A DNA stretch of 54,097 bases, from positions 1-54,097 of the forward strand of contig CALKJD010000117.1 of assembly GCA_937995755.1 (NCBI GenBank), given 5' to 3'. Shown one piece after another: positions 33,320 to 41,042 of the stretch. The stretch's first letter is position 1; every line of letters starts with the position of its first letter. Below the pieces are notes generated by a model. It was not told the DNA's origin, did not search any database, and worked only from the letters and a program-made list of their open reading frames with translations. The DNA comes from an uncultured Saprospiraceae bacterium. GTDB lineage: Bacteria > Bacteroidota > Bacteroidia > Chitinophagales > Saprospiraceae. Made by a program: the position numbers and the translations under genes.

Positions 33320-34489
33320 ATGAATTTAAAGAACCAACTATTATTATTACTCTTCGGATTATATAGCTGTATGGCTATAGCCCAGAAAGTCGATATTGAC
33401 AATCATAGTTTTTATATAGAGTTTGCAGCAATGCCTGAGCACTATGTACCTGTTGAGGAAAGAACTTTTACTGTAGATGTCCAAGGAGCTAATGAATCTG
33501 ATCTCGAATCCATTAACGATGCCATCAAGATGTATGGTTGGACTAGAAACGATGAAGCCGCTAATGTAAAAGCTGTAGTGGAAGTAAAATCATTTGTTCA
33601 AGGAAAATCTAAAGTAGAGGATCGTACGGAAGTGAAAAAGAACAAAGCAGGTAAAGTAACTAGTAGAACAACGTACTACAAAGTGCAATCAACCAACATG
33701 GGTAGGGCAATGATGTCTGTGTATGGTCCTGAGATGAAGTATGTAAAGCCAGAGAAGAAAAAGAAAAAGAAGAAAAAGAAGAAAAAAAAGAAGGAGAAGG
33801 AAAAGAAAGCAAATCCATTTTTAACTGATGTATCATTAGAAGCAAATGAAGAGCAAGGAATGACTGCAGAAGATAGAGTTGCATATAAAAACCTATCTAA
33901 AGAATATACATATAGTACTGCGGAACACACTAAGAGATCTAAAGCTACATCTACATATTCACTAAATGCAGAAACAGAATACAATAAGCATTTTGATAAG
34001 TACTATGAAAGCCTAGCAGGATTAGCAGGTTATGCACTTAATTCTGTTTATGGATTTAATAGAGATAAGGAATATGCGAAATTTAAAAGGTTAGATTCGG
34101 ATAAGCACCCTGAGTTTGAAATGTTTGAAAATGCACTACAAGCAACAAGAGCTATTTTGGAGAAGAAAAAGAAATTTAACTCTGATCCAGCAGAAATCAA
34201 TGCAGCGTTAGCACCTATCGTGGAATACTTTATCACAGTAAAAGAGAAGTATAATCAAGATAAAAAACATCCTAAGAGACTTAAAGCAGCAGCGATGTAT
34301 AACCTAGCACAAATCTACTACTACACTGATATGCCAGATAAAGTGATAGAGATAGGAAACGAATATATCAGATGGGATCATGATGAAGATGATGGAGAAG
34401 ATTTCATAGAAAAGGCAGAAAAATTAAAGCATTTACTCGAGTTTCATAAGGCTGATGGAAGATATGTATTACTTCCAGCAGAAGAATAG
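33320..34489 (+). CDS. Secreted protein of unknown function with a poly-lysine run
   Basis: I chose the ATG at 33320, which begins a clear signal peptide (NLKNQLLLLLFGLYSCMAIAQ); an earlier in-frame start at 33242 would bury it. The mature protein of about 370 residues has no family I recognise. An N-terminal region (to about 155) looks like a globular beta-rich domain, a run of more than 13 Lys with a few Glu follows at about 145-167, and the C-terminal half is helical, with a TPR-like stretch (AAMYNLAQIYYYTDMPDKVIEIGNEYI). It is probably periplasmic or surface associated. It lies between two copies of the same terminator, so it is a single-gene transcript. Confidence 0.7.
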   Translation: MNLKNQLLLLLFGLYSCMAIAQKVDIDNHSFYIEFAAMPEHYVPVEERTFTVDVQGANESDLESINDAIKMYGWTRNDEAANVKAVVEVKSFVQGKSKVEDRTEVKKNKAGKVTSRTTYYKVQSTNMGRAMMSVYGPEMKYVKPEKKKKKKKKKKKKKEKEKKANPFLTDVSLEANEEQGMTAEDRVAYKNLSKEYTYSTAEHTKRSKATSTYSLNAETEYNKHFDKYYESLAGLAGYALNSVYGFNRDKEYAKFKRLDSDKHPEFEMFENALQATRAILEKKKKFNSDPAEINAALAPIVEYFITVKEKYNQDKKHPKRLKAAAMYNLAQIYYYTDMPDKVIEIGNEYIRWDHDEDDGEDFIEKAEKLKHLLEFHKADGRYVLLPAEE

Positions 34490-34522
34490 AAACTGTATAC
34501 GCTTAAAAGCATAGAAGATTAT

Positions 34523-34560
34523 AGAGCTTCACATTAATTTGTGAGGCTCTTTTTTTTTGG
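34523..34560 (+). terminator. Terminator after the poly-lysine protein gene (copy 2)
   Basis: AGAGCTTCACA pairs with TGTGAGGCTCT, then nine or more T. It is an exact 31-nt copy of the terminator at 33080-33110; the flanking ATAGAAGA is also shared with a 3-nt length difference. Confidence 0.88.
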
Positions 34561-34674
34561 CTTGGATTAATAAAATTGATGACCGTTCGTCATTAATCGA
34601 TCTCTGATATCTATTTCCTATGAATAAGAAACATACTTTGGAGCATGTCTAGTAGTAAAAATAGATTGGACGAT

Positions 34675-37140
34675 TCAGTTCTTTGAAATATATAGATTAG
34701 GATTTCCCTCAAGGATAAAACCAGCCCAGTAATAGGGGGAAGAATACTTTGCTGAAAGTTTAAATTCTTGCTTAGTATGCATAAGAGCATCATTGCAAGA
34801 CATACCTTCTTTCCATTTCGTATAGAATAGAATCATAAATTCCTTTGTTGCTTGGTCATCCACTTCCCATAAGGTTTTCATAACCGCTTCACTTCCTTTA
34901 AGCAAAAATGAATGCGCTAATGAGTAGGTACCCGCTCCAACCATATGGACTCCAGTGCCAGTCTGACAGGCGCTAAGGTTAACAAATTTAGGTACATGAG
35001 GCATAGATAGTATCTCGTCGGCATAGAGGCGTATAGGGTCTCCTGTACTGTCTCTTAGTACTATGTAGCTATCAAGTCGATTAATGCTGTCAGAGTAAGC
35101 GTGCGTGGTTATATGGAGTATATCATTAGACATTGCAGTCTTGAAATTATGGCGATTGCAATCATTGCCTGAATAGATCGCTTTATGCTGAAAAATATGT
35201 TCAATTTCTAGGCATTCGTTATAGCCACCCATTAACTCATTATATTCTATTGGCTCCATTGATCTATTAGTGATAGGACTAGAGTAGGAGAAGATAGATA
35301 AACTTGAAGATGATAGGCTAGTAGCCTTAGATTTAAAATAGTTGGTATATACTACTTGGTTTAATTCAGAGGAGATTGGATACTCATTAAGTATACCGTC
35401 GGTATGTATTATTACTGTGTCTTTGTGATTAAGGTTGAGTTGTTCCCAAATTTTTGATTTTGGAATGGAGGTGTTACTTCTGTTTTTCAAAGCGTCAAAA
35501 TTCTTATCGATACTTCTTTCGAAGGAGGAAACAGGAATTTTATATATCTTATCTGATGCCGTGTTTTTAGAAATACACCAATAATAGTATCTGCCTTTAA
35601 GGAAGTGTAGATTTGTATAGTTATTATTAAGTAAATGTGTGGATTTAGATTCTGTGATTAACGGAGAATCCAAAGTGATTTCTTTCGAATTGTAGTTTTC
35701 AAAAAATTGAATGTAGTTGTCTAAATATAGTTCGTTTTGGTATACTCCACTTTTGGTAAAGTCATTAGTGTGTCGAGTGTAACCATTTAAATCATAAAGA
35801 CCGTTTATTTTTTTGGACTCTAATACACATGTAATAAGGAAATTGATGATTTTAGAAGAAATTGGCTTTCCTGTTTCTTGTAATGAGTAAGCGCTTTGCA
35901 ATAAATTTTCTGTGTTAAATGCATAGAATTCATTAGAGTGAAGCGATATATCTTGATGGAAAATTAAGTTACCTAGATTTCGACGTTCTTTGTAATGATT
36001 GAAAGCATTAATTAAATGTGTGTCGTTATGAAAAACATTGAATTTTTCTATTTCTAATAATGCACCTAGTTCATGAAGGAAATAAAGCTGTTCAATTGAG
36101 TCTGCTTTATAGTCAACTTGTTCTATTTTTTTAAGACAAATATTAAAGTGTTTGTCAGCAGTCAAGAAGTCATTATTTTGTCCATGTGCTCTGGCGTAAT
36201 CCATGTTAAGATTAAAGTCATTAATTCCTGTAAGTTCTTTAATATTGGATAAGCACTTAATAGCAAGTTGGTTAGAGTCGATGTCAAGATAATTTAAAGC
36301 TAATGCTTGTAAGGCGTAAGGAGAATTATATAGAGAAGTATTCTTTTCAAGTAGTTTTATTGCTTTTAGCGTATCTCCAGTTTTTAGGTATGCTTCAGAT
36401 AGATTAGTTAAAGCAATATTTTTCTGCTTATATAGTTTATGTTTCTCTATGTGCTTGAGTTCTTTTTCGAAATAGGATTTAGCTAATTCTCCATATCGAA
36501 TATTGTCCATCTCATTTTCAGTAAGAAATCCAGTGCCTTTTATTTGAAGTATGTCAATGTATAGACCAGGGAAAATATTTTCCAATGTATGGCTCTTAAA
36601 AAGATGGAGTATTAGATCAATAGTAATGTTTTCTTCGAGAGGACGAGAAGACATATCAAATTTATCGCAATTTAAAATTAGATGTCTTAACGTTTGATAT
36701 TGTTCAGATCTCGAAAGTTGTGAAAATGTAAGTAAGTGATCTTTGTTTATTGGGAAAATGATAATAGTATCTAATGATTCGTATTGCTTATACCTGGCCT
36801 CCTCAATAAATGTAGAATCAATCCAATCTTTTGGGTCAATAAGTGATTTCAATTTTTCTAGACTCATCTTGTAATTGGTAACAGAGTCTATTAATGAAGT
36901 GTAGTTGTTGATTATATTATTATTTTTACTAATCAGGTCTTTATGATACAGAGTATATAAGTCTGATTCCTTGCCTAATCTATTTTGAGTTTCGACTTCT
37001 AATAATGTAGAGGTCTGATCTCTATCTAAGTAATAATAGTACTGGTCCTTAGGACTAGAGAAATCTTCTTTGCACGACACACAAAATACTGTGAGGCTTA
37101 GAAGTAAATAGAAGTGATATTTTAATGTAAAATGATTCAT
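34675..37140 (-). CDS. CHAT-domain (caspase-like) lipoprotein with TPR region
   Basis: The 821-residue protein starts with a hydrophobic signal ending CVSCKED, a likely lipoprotein site, so the protein should be anchored outside the cytoplasm. Residues about 180-420 contain helical TPR-like repeats. The C-terminal 190 residues form a CHAT domain with the catalytic dyad H680 (HITTHAYS) and C725 (NLSACQTGTG), and the typical KGSEAVMKTLWEVDDQATKEFM and YWAGFILEGNP blocks. CHAT domains are caspase-related proteases, usually cytoplasmic. It starts back to back with a lipoprotein gene (CATATG at 37138-37143) and lies near an ECF sigma/anti-sigma pair. The substrate is unknown. Confidence 0.88.
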   Translation of the reverse strand: MNHFTLKYHFYLLLSLTVFCVSCKEDFSSPKDQYYYYLDRDQTSTLLEVETQNRLGKESDLYTLYHKDLISKNNNIINNYTSLIDSVTNYKMSLEKLKSLIDPKDWIDSTFIEEARYKQYESLDTIIIFPINKDHLLTFSQLSRSEQYQTLRHLILNCDKFDMSSRPLEENITIDLILHLFKSHTLENIFPGLYIDILQIKGTGFLTENEMDNIRYGELAKSYFEKELKHIEKHKLYKQKNIALTNLSEAYLKTGDTLKAIKLLEKNTSLYNSPYALQALALNYLDIDSNQLAIKCLSNIKELTGINDFNLNMDYARAHGQNNDFLTADKHFNICLKKIEQVDYKADSIEQLYFLHELGALLEIEKFNVFHNDTHLINAFNHYKERRNLGNLIFHQDISLHSNEFYAFNTENLLQSAYSLQETGKPISSKIINFLITCVLESKKINGLYDLNGYTRHTNDFTKSGVYQNELYLDNYIQFFENYNSKEITLDSPLITESKSTHLLNNNYTNLHFLKGRYYYWCISKNTASDKIYKIPVSSFERSIDKNFDALKNRSNTSIPKSKIWEQLNLNHKDTVIIHTDGILNEYPISSELNQVVYTNYFKSKATSLSSSSLSIFSYSSPITNRSMEPIEYNELMGGYNECLEIEHIFQHKAIYSGNDCNRHNFKTAMSNDILHITTHAYSDSINRLDSYIVLRDSTGDPIRLYADEILSMPHVPKFVNLSACQTGTGVHMVGAGTYSLAHSFLLKGSEAVMKTLWEVDDQATKEFMILFYTKWKEGMSCNDALMHTKQEFKLSAKYSSPYYWAGFILEGNPNLYISKN

Positions 37141-37824
37141 ATGTTAAGCTCTAAGTTAATTCAAGCTTTTGTATTTATTGCTATTGGAGTAGCTATATGC
37201 TCTTGTGGTGATGGTGCGGATAATTTATATTATAAAGGTGTCATTATTAATCGTGCTGAAACTGAATATAAACTAGGCATGATTAGGATTGACGATGTTT
37301 TTGGTGAAGATGACGAACTAGAAAGTCCAGCTAGGGCTATTATTTATCATGTCTCGGAAAACAATAAAGTGATGTTCGATTTACAGGATACTGTTTTGTT
37401 TAATATTGGTTATGAAGGAGCCTATCAAGTGGCTAAGAATGTAACAAAGGATTTTAGTTCAATACATCAGGCCTCTAAAGAAGATCAGTATGCTATACTT
37501 CCAAGTATACAACTAAATCTGCATAATGCTGATGTGCATAGGGAGGGGCCTAAACATACAAGAAGACACATTATTCAACGGATTACATCAAGAGGAGAAT
37601 TTAAGAGGAGCGATGGAAGTAATGATGTAGTCTATTTGATTAAGACGGAAAAAGAGTTTTCAAGAACTCCAAAAGAATTGTTCGTGCTCAAATCTGATTA
37701 CTATAATAATCCAACAGGGATTTTCTTTTTTAATGAAACCCAAGATAGTGTCATTAGTTTGAATGCATCGCAAGTCGTTGGAGTGTTGTGTGATATGTCA
37801 GCAACACATGATCATACACATTAA
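37132..37824 (+). CDS. Lipoprotein of unknown function, divergent from CHAT gene
   Basis: The 230-residue protein has a lipoprotein signal (SSKLIQAFVFIAIGVAICSCGDG). The start may be the ATG at 37132 or the one at 37141, three codons on; both keep the signal. The remainder has no family I recognise; it is charged, ends in HDHTH, and shows no repeats. It begins against the CHAT start codon and is followed 10 bp later by the metzincin lipoprotein gene, so these two are one transcript. Its products probably act outside the cytoplasm with the CHAT protein. Confidence 0.65.
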   Translation: MIHMLSSKLIQAFVFIAIGVAICSCGDGADNLYYKGVIINRAETEYKLGMIRIDDVFGEDDELESPARAIIYHVSENNKVMFDLQDTVLFNIGYEGAYQVAKNVTKDFSSIHQASKEDQYAILPSIQLNLHNADVHREGPKHTRRHIIQRITSRGEFKRSDGSNDVVYLIKTEKEFSRTPKELFVLKSDYYNNPTGIFFFNETQDSVISLNASQVVGVLCDMSATHDHTH

Positions 37825-37834
37825 AATAAGAATT

Positions 37835-39376
37835 ATGAAAACTAGAATATATATATATGCAGTAATGGCAATGCTTGTTTTATGCGGCTGTCCTAAGGAA
37901 ACGTACCAAGTTAAAAATGGATCGGTTAAGGGTGATGTGTTCATAGAGTTGAAAAGTGATCTGCTAGAAAAGGTTGATCTGCCTATGGATACTACACTTG
38001 CTAGCAATGATTTGGGGTTTCTTATCGCTGAAGGTAAAAAGCCTTGTTTGATTTCTGATGTGGTATTGGAATCTGGAGGGTTGATGGATAAAGACATTTT
38101 AGATATATCTATAATATCGAGTACAAATATTTTGAACAATTTGAATGAGGATTTACGTTTAGATTGGACCAATGCTATACTTAATTCAATGAATGCTGGA
38201 TTCGTAATTGATACTATGTTTGATACTTTTGTCTTGGATAATATTGACAGCTTAAATACGAATGGAAGGGTAAATACAGATAATATAATTAATGACTTAA
38301 ATCGTTTTTTAGTTGATGCACAACACATGAAAGGCGTAGAGGGTCTAAGTAAGATAGTAGTACTGCTGTTTAACGATAGTGAATTTTTTAATACTGCTAA
38401 TGCTATTGCCATCAATCATGGAGAGAGGCATTATATTTTTGGGGATGCCGAGTTGTTATTGACACCAATGATATTCTTGCATGAACTGGGGCATTCATTC
38501 GGTCTTACGCATGCTAATGATACAATAGACATGTGTGGTAATATGTATAATATCATGCACGAAACCAATATTGGTTGTACAGCTGGTTTTTCAGCTAGAC
38601 AATTGGCTTTGATGGCCACTAAAACATATATTCCAAGGACTAAAGAATTTTATTATCCAGTAATAGAAAAATGTGCATGTGGTTTACGTGGGAATGAGCA
38701 CAATAAGGAGGTTGAGGACTACCTTAATAGTATTGATAGAAATATAGATGATACTCCTTTAGTAGGTGATCATTTTTCACTTGATAAAATGCTTGATGAA
38801 GGACCAGTTCAGCAGGGGAGTATGTTTTTTGATAATTATAAAGAGGAATATAAGAGATATATAGATTTGGCAGAAACTGAATCTTATGCTAGTCAAAGAT
38901 TAGAATCACATATGAAACTGAGAGAAAATAATCTTATGCGATGGTTAAATCACAATAGAGAATCAGTCGGACTTACGATGGTGTCAATGGCAGATTTACA
39001 GCTGAAAGATTCGAAATATAGGGCGGCGGTAAGGGAATATAAGGATAGAAGAGAAGCAATGGGGATGAGTAATTGTCAAGAAGATGCGAGCAGTTGTGAA
39101 TCAAGATTGGCGTGTCTTAATAAAGATTTCGCTGACTTAGAATCTATACAATCTAAAAATTCAGCGATAGTGGAGGAACTTATTATAAGTAATAATAAAA
39201 ATAAGATTATTATCGATTCGCTTAATACTCAAGTTAGAAGATTGCTTGCTATCTTAGAAGATGTAGATGGGAAAGTACCTATTCAAGAAGAGATTGATCA
39301 AGTAAAAGAGGTGTTGGAAAAAATGGTTAGAAGTGAAGTAAAAGTCACGAAAGGTTCAGAGAAAAATCTCAAATAG
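37835..39376 (+). CDS. Metzincin-like zinc metalloprotease lipoprotein
   Basis: I chose the ATG at 37835 because it gives a lipoprotein signal (KTRIYIYAVMAMLVLCGCPKE); an upstream reading from 37763 overlaps the previous gene and hides it. In the 513-residue product, HELGHSFGLTH at 216-226 is a complete metzincin zinc motif (HExxHxxGxxH), with a Met-turn-like NIMHE at M241. Residues about 430-500 form a coiled coil. It should be an extracytoplasmic endopeptidase; family and substrate are not identifiable. It is convergent with the anti-sigma-like gene (14 bp between ends). Confidence 0.78.
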   Translation: MKTRIYIYAVMAMLVLCGCPKETYQVKNGSVKGDVFIELKSDLLEKVDLPMDTTLASNDLGFLIAEGKKPCLISDVVLESGGLMDKDILDISIISSTNILNNLNEDLRLDWTNAILNSMNAGFVIDTMFDTFVLDNIDSLNTNGRVNTDNIINDLNRFLVDAQHMKGVEGLSKIVVLLFNDSEFFNTANAIAINHGERHYIFGDAELLLTPMIFLHELGHSFGLTHANDTIDMCGNMYNIMHETNIGCTAGFSARQLALMATKTYIPRTKEFYYPVIEKCACGLRGNEHNKEVEDYLNSIDRNIDDTPLVGDHFSLDKMLDEGPVQQGSMFFDNYKEEYKRYIDLAETESYASQRLESHMKLRENNLMRWLNHNRESVGLTMVSMADLQLKDSKYRAAVREYKDRREAMGMSNCQEDASSCESRLACLNKDFADLESIQSKNSAIVEELIISNNKNKIIIDSLNTQVRRLLAILEDVDGKVPIQEEIDQVKEVLEKMVRSEVKVTKGSEKNLK

Positions 39377-39390
39377 AGATATTGATATTT

Positions 39391-39990
39391 TTAAAATTCC
39401 GATAGATACTTAGTTAAGTCCTTTTTTAATTCTAAGGTGCTAATCTTTCTTTCATAACTTTTTGCTTTCCCTATTTTATTTTCTATTAAGGCTATATGAG
39501 CTAAGTAGTAATATATTGAATCATTTTTTGGTGATAGCTTTTCAAGTATTTCTTTACTTTGGTCAAACTGTCTAAGGTCAAAAGCTTGAATAGCACTTTT
39601 TAGATTTGATTCACTTGCAACGCTAGTACTACTTCTTGTGCCTTCTGAAACTGGAGGCGTATATGAAGCCATTATTCTATTGTGAATTATTTCTTGACGG
39701 TTATGTCTATTCCATTGATAGTATGATACCGCAAGTGCAGCTAGCAATGTGATAGCAATGATCCAAGCTCCAGACCTTCCTTTCTCGTTGTCTGTTGTTT
39801 TGGTTTCACTAAGTATTTCTCTTACCTCATGTTCTATTAAGCTCTCAGACAAAGTCTTAGCAATAGGGTAGTCGGCAACTGCTTGCTTTAGAGATTTGTC
39901 TTTTGATATAGCAGTCTTCATCTGCGTTACAAGATCTGGACTTAGTGTTCCTTCTATATATGCTTCTATATGTTCGTAAAAATCGATCAC
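39391..39990 (-). CDS. Anti-sigma-factor-like single-pass membrane protein
   Basis: The 199-residue protein has a short N-terminal cytoplasmic domain with FYEHIEAYIEGTLSPDLVTQMKTAI, the layout of anti-sigma factors of ECF systems, one membrane segment (AWIIAITLLAALAVSYYQW, about 73-92) and a helical periplasmic C-terminus. It starts with GTG directly after the TAA of the upstream sigma gene, so the two are co-translated. The zinc-finger HxxxCxxC motif is absent, so the contact with sigma differs from ZAS-type anti-sigmas. The periplasmic part could sense a signal from the neighbouring CHAT and metzincin lipoproteins; that is inference. Confidence 0.7.
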   Translation of the reverse strand: MIDFYEHIEAYIEGTLSPDLVTQMKTAISKDKSLKQAVADYPIAKTLSESLIEHEVREILSETKTTDNEKGRSGAWIIAITLLAALAVSYYQWNRHNRQEIIHNRIMASYTPPVSEGTRSSTSVASESNLKSAIQAFDLRQFDQSKEILEKLSPKNDSIYYYLAHIALIENKIGKAKSYERKISTLELKKDLTKYLSEF

Positions 39991-40587
39991 TTATTTTATT
40001 GATAGTTGTTGCTTAATATGTGGTTTGTCAGCTAAGTATGTCAAGAGCTCTTTCATACATTCACTTTTTTTCTTTCGCGCTACACCGTCAGTCTTGTAGC
40101 CTAATATATTGGCTATTTCTTGCATCTTGTAGCCACTACTCCAGTACATGAGTACTTCTTTACACTTTATTTTCATCTGACTAAGCACCTTGTTTAGTAT
40201 GCTTGCTCTATCTCCTTTGATAAGTAGCTCTATTGCTGTTATATTCTCATCACGCTGTTCAGCTAACTTTTCTATATCTGAGGTTTTTGACCTAGATCGC
40301 TTACGTATCTCATTGTACCAAAGGTTTTTAGTTATTCCCATGAGATATGCATGCAGAGGTCTATCCAAAGAGAATGAAGGTTTAGTATGTACAATTTTTA
40401 TAAATGTGACAATCATGTCATTGTATACCGTTTCAGCTTCCGTTTGTGATCCGCTATGATTTTTTACATAAGAGTAAGTCTTAGTACGCAGGTCCGAATC
40501 ATTAGTAAGTATTAATATCGCTCGCCTTCTTGCTGTACTATCTCCTCTTATTCCGTCTATTATATCTTTTGTTCCTGTATGGATCAC
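39991..40587 (-). CDS. ECF-like RNA polymerase sigma factor
   Basis: The 198-residue protein carries region 2 (SLDRPLHAYLMGITKNLWYNEIRKRSR) and region 4 (LSQMKIKCKEVLMYWSSGYKMQEIANILGYKTDGVARKKKSECMKELL), with the helix-turn-helix EIANILGYKTDGVARKKK. It is a divergent ECF factor of the kind found beside CHAT proteins in Saprospiria. The start is GTG at 40587. It is co-transcribed with the anti-sigma-like gene. Its likely regulon includes the divergent lipoprotein and CHAT genes next to it, though no shared promoter motif was found. Confidence 0.82.
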   Translation of the reverse strand: MIHTGTKDIIDGIRGDSTARRRAILILTNDSDLRTKTYSYVKNHSGSQTEAETVYNDMIVTFIKIVHTKPSFSLDRPLHAYLMGITKNLWYNEIRKRSRSKTSDIEKLAEQRDENITAIELLIKGDRASILNKVLSQMKIKCKEVLMYWSSGYKMQEIANILGYKTDGVARKKKSECMKELLTYLADKPHIKQQLSIK

Positions 40588-40836
40588 ACTAGTATATGTA
40601 CAGTTAGTTAATATTTGTTACTTCTAGTCAAGGTAACGATACATCTAAGTTACTGTAACTCCTCAAAGCTGGAAATTATTTTGACATTTCTTTCGATATC
40701 GAGTAACACTTTATATGTACGGATACATATATCAGTATATCATGGTTTGGAATTAATTAATTGCAGCATTCAAACTATGATTAACTCCGGAAGTAATGCA
40801 GGTGTCATTTAGACGATACAAATTTTCAATCAAATT

Positions 40837-40876
40837 GACAAAGTAGACATGCTTTGTCCTGAGACATCATGTCTCA
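40837..40876. other. Two adjacent inverted repeats upstream of a possible small transcript
   Basis: GACAAAG (40837-40843) pairs with CTTTGTC (40852-40858), 8-nt loop; TGAGACAT (40860-40867) pairs with ATGTCTCA (40869-40876), 1-nt spacer, so probably a protein site or a DNA palindrome rather than RNA. The rest of the 443-bp gap between the sigma gene and 41031 holds only the 18-codon reading frame below. Confidence 0.5.
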
Positions 40877-40939
40877 TGGCCATGGATATGATTCGACGAT
40901 TGAGTTAACCCTTTTATTAACTCTTAAAAATCTAGAATC

Positions 40940-40996
40940 ATGGATATTATTCTATTAATCCTTAAGTGGATAGGTGAAGGAAACGGAGGCATTTAG
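40940..40996 (+). CDS. Possible 18-codon hydrophobic small peptide
   Basis: ATG at 40940 to TAG at 40996 encodes MDIILLILKWIGEGNGGI: a short hydrophobic helix followed by a Gly-rich end. A terminator-like hairpin begins 11 bp after the stop and reads out in the same direction, which supports a discrete + strand transcript. No TAnnTTTG promoter was found upstream. Such a peptide could be a membrane-active or leader peptide, or chance. Confidence 0.3.
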   Translation: MDIILLILKWIGEGNGGI

Positions 40997-41006
40997 CTTC
41001 AGTTGT

Positions 41007-41042
41007 ATAGGTTGGTTCAGTTGAGCCAGCCTATTTTATTTT
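41007..41042 (+). terminator. Terminator-like hairpin between the small ORF and the 451-residue gene
   Basis: ATAGGTTGGTTCA (41007-41019) pairs with TGAGCCAGCCTAT (41022-41034) with two G-U pairs, then TTTATTTTTT. The T-run is on the + strand, so it ends + strand transcripts; it overlaps the last codons of the - strand gene ending at 41031. Confidence 0.6.

Noticed and set aside
37798..38415. 205-codon minus-strand frame inside the metzincin gene
   Set aside because: Shadow of the real gene; Ser- and Ile-rich with no recognisable motif, and the metzincin frame has a clear signal and zinc motif.
40588..40836. tRNA or riboswitch in the sigma-gene upstream gap
   Set aside because: No cloverleaf, T-loop or known riboswitch core could be found by eye.
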